NCBI GenBank assembly: GCA_016717595.1
Contig: JADKFE010000011.1
Location: 92,835 to 156,834 of the forward strand
Source: Deltaproteobacteria bacterium
Lineage (GTDB): Bacteria > Myxococcota_A > UBA796 > CAJQPC01
Direction: 5' to 3'
DNA length: 64,000 bases
Shown piece after piece: positions 62,252 to 64,000 of the stretch. The stretch's first letter is position 1. Every line of letters starts with the position of its first letter. Position numbers and translations under genes: made by a program. Under the pieces are notes generated by a model. That model did not search any database, was not told the origin of the DNA, and was given only the letters and a program-made list of their open reading frames with translations.

Positions 62252-64000
62252 TCAGCGGTGATCATGGTGGTGGTGGTCGTCGTGGGCTTCGTGGCCGTGC
62301 CCATGCCCATGATCGTGCTCGTGGACGTGCTCGTGCTGCTCGCCGACGTGGTGCCCGCCGCCGGGCGGGTGGCTGTGAACGTGGCCTTGGTGCGGCGCGC
62401 TCGCCGAGAGGCCCTCGCCCAAGCTGGCCAACCAGCAGCGTAGGCCCACCTGCCACACGCTGCGCACAAACAGCAGGCCCAGCGCCACGGCGGCGAGGGT
62501 GGCGGTGAGGCCGTGGGCGTGGGCCTCGGCGTCCTCGATCCGCAGGGCGGGCGCCGCGGGCAGGCTGAGGTTGGCCAAGGCGGCGAGGCCCCAGGTCACG
62601 GCGACCAAGACCAACAGCGCCGCGCGCAGCGCCCGATCGCCGAACGCCCCCCGCAAGAAGCCCAAGGTGGCGAGGTTCGTCGCCGGGCCCAACAACAGCC
62701 CCGCCAGGGCGGCGCCGGGGCTCAGGCCCTTCGCCCACATCACCGCCGCCAGGGGCGTCGCCGCCGCCGCGCAGACATACGACGGCACGGCGACGAGGCT
62801 CACCACCAGCACGTCCAGGCCCCGCTGGGCCAAGGGGATGAGCTGCTCGGCGGGCAACCACACCTCGATGTAGGCCGCGAACAACAGGCCCGCGACCACC
62901 CACGGCCCGGTGTGGGCCAAGGACTCATCGAGCTGGTGAAAGAAGCGCGGCAAGAACGCGCCGCGCTCGGCGGGCAGGTCTTCGCTGGGCTCGGGGTCTT
63001 GGGGCGCGGCCTCATCAACGAGGCGGCCGACGATCACGCCCACGAGCCCCGCGAGCAGGAGCGCGCCGCCGAGGCGCAAGAGCGCGAACGGCCAGCCGAG
63101 GAGCCGCGCGGTGACGGCGAGGGTCTCGACGCCGAGCTCAGGCGTGGCGATCAAGAACGCCACGACCAAGGCCGCCGGGGCGCCCTGACGCCGCAGCGCC
63201 GCCGCCAAGGGCAACACCCCGCAGGCGCAGATCGGCAGCGGCGCGCCGATCAAGGCGCCCCGCGCCGCCTGGGACCACAACGAGCCGCCACGCAGCCAGC
63301 GTGTGGGCGCGCGGATCGCCGCGCTCTGAATCAAGGCCGCCAGGCCAAAGCCGAGGAGCAGGGCCGGGGCGGCCTCCACACACAGCTCCCAGAACGCCTG
63401 GGCCAAGGGCCCGCTGAGCCCACGCACCACGGCGTCCGGCGCCGCGAGCAGCGGCAGGCCCGCGCCGATCCCCGCGGCGAGCAGATCCAGCGCCCGCGCC
63501 GGGCCCGTCGCCGGGGCGTCGTCCCGCAGGCTGTGGCCGAAGATGTGCAGAAGCACCCCGGCGAGGCCCGCGCGCAGGATCGGCTCCAGGCTCTCCCCGG
63601 CCTGCCAGGCGAGGCTGCCGCCCAGGATCACGCCGAGGGCTGAGGCGACGAGCAGCCCCGCCGAGCGCCGCAGCGCCGAGGCGACCCCGTCATGGGCCGC
63701 GTAGCCGAGCACCGCCACGGCCACCAGCGGCGCGGTGTGCGCGGCCACGCCCAACATCACCGCGTCGCCGTGCTCGACGTGCGCCGCCCCGCCCAGGGCC
63801 AAGCCGTCGCCGAGCTGGTGCAGCACGAGGCCCCAATACGCCAGCTCAATGGGCAGGCCGTGCTCCCCGCCGCCGCGTCGGGCGAAGAGGCGCTCCAGGA
63901 TCGACGGGCCGATCAGGCCGACGCCGAAGATCACCAGGGCCACGCCGCCGAGCTCTCGGGCGGCTGAGGGCAACAGGGTGCCGAAGACGACCATCAACGC
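62252..64000 (-). CDS. Multi-TM metal permease with ArsP/SO_0444-like domain and His-rich tail (5' partial)
   Basis: A protein of more than 580 residues; the frame runs off the window end, so the N-terminus is missing. The first 170 residues form helices with H-Q-L-G-D-G-L-A-L-G, which resembles the H-N-x-x-D-G metal motif of ZIP transporters. A permease of the ArsP/SO_0444 type follows (C-A-C-G-V-L-P-L-A-A-A-L-R-R-Q-G-A-P-A-A, and a repeat of the fold with T-P-L-A-A-V-M-W-A-K-G). The last 45 residues are extremely His-rich (H-D-D-H-H-H-H-D-H-R). Likely a heavy-metal (Cu/Zn/As) exporter. A ZIP/ArsP fusion is unusual and the first half is only tentatively assigned. Confidence 0.7.
   Translation of the reverse strand, partial: ALMVVFGTLLPSAARELGGVALVIFGVGLIGPSILERLFARRGGGEHGLPIELAYWGLVLHQLGDGLALGGAAHVEHGDAVMLGVAAHTAPLVAVAVLGYAAHDGVASALRRSAGLLVASALGVILGGSLAWQAGESLEPILRAGLAGVLLHIFGHSLRDDAPATGPARALDLLAAGIGAGLPLLAAPDAVVRGLSGPLAQAFWELCVEAAPALLLGFGLAALIQSAAIRAPTRWLRGGSLWSQAARGALIGAPLPICACGVLPLAAALRRQGAPAALVVAFLIATPELGVETLAVTARLLGWPFALLRLGGALLLAGLVGVIVGRLVDEAAPQDPEPSEDLPAERGAFLPRFFHQLDESLAHTGPWVVAGLLFAAYIEVWLPAEQLIPLAQRGLDVLVVSLVAVPSYVCAAAATPLAAVMWAKGLSPGAALAGLLLGPATNLATLGFLRGAFGDRALRAALLVLVAVTWGLAALANLSLPAAPALRIEDAEAHAHGLTATLAAVALGLLFVRSVWQVGLRCWLASLGEGLSASAPHQGHVHSHPPGGGHHVGEQHEHVHEHDHGHGHGHEAHDDHHHHDHR

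Noticed and set aside
1..64000. tRNA, rRNA or phage attachment sites
   Set aside because: No tRNA- or rRNA-like sequence, integrase or direct-repeat att pair was recognised.

Overview
The window is G+C-rich and densely coded, and looks like a myxobacterium-type (Myxococcota) chromosome. The indicators are many secreted lipoproteins with acidic linkers, MopE-type Asp/Cys metal-binding repeats, thrombospondin type 3 repeats ending in a Cys/hydrophobic/RRRR sorting tail, choice-of-anchor D (ASH-like) domains, and a locus resembling the Glt/Cgl gliding-motility envelope genes. This assignment is an inference from gene content, since no rRNA or tRNA is present. About ten single-base indels break otherwise well-conserved genes. 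They are more likely consensus-sequence errors than real pseudogenes, and the affected genes are annotated as full-length loci.

Layout. 1-5.5 kb: 3' part of a TonB-dependent receptor, two paralogous small secreted proteins, an FHA/TonB-like AgmX-PglI protein and a CglE-like envelope protein, with two clear terminators. 5.6-7.9 kb: ASH-domain lipoprotein and TPR-like protein. 7.9-14.6 kb (minus): glycine C-acetyltransferase followed by an adaptor/RND/TolC efflux operon. 14.6-25.2 kb: nitrilase-family hydrolase, peroxiredoxin, lipoproteins, a HEAT-like gene pair with a poly-Asp tail, a TSP3-repeat surface protein, a membrane retropepsin-like protease, a DEDDh exonuclease with a WD40-like protein, and a Coq4-like protein. 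25.2-27.3 kb: TetR regulator with three tandem palindromic operators, divergent from a KAP NTPase. 27.3-34.7 kb: four ATP-grasp ligases within 7.4 kb, together with hemB, an M23 peptidase and a higher-order noncoding hairpin repeat. 35.3-39.8 kb: tandem MopE/L-type-lectin lipoproteins. 39.9-46.2 kb (minus): an extracytoplasmic starch/glycogen operon (debranching enzyme, maltoporin-like porin, lipoprotein, alpha-amylase with starch-binding domain). 46.5-50.6 kb: VWA/ASH lipoprotein, MDR oxidoreductase, hemG. 50.7-58.3 kb: a five-gene MoxR AAA+/VWA operon related to E. coli yehLMPQ. 58.3-64 kb: a UGA-containing (selenocysteine) peroxiredoxin-like gene with a SECIS-like hairpin, a GST, a NuoE/NuoF-like fusion and metal transporters.

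The strongest discoveries are the probable selenoprotein with its SECIS hairpin (58300-58836), the MoxR/VWA operon, the three 16-bp-phased TetR operators, the higher-order repeat beside the ATP-grasp cluster, and the surface starch-utilisation operon.
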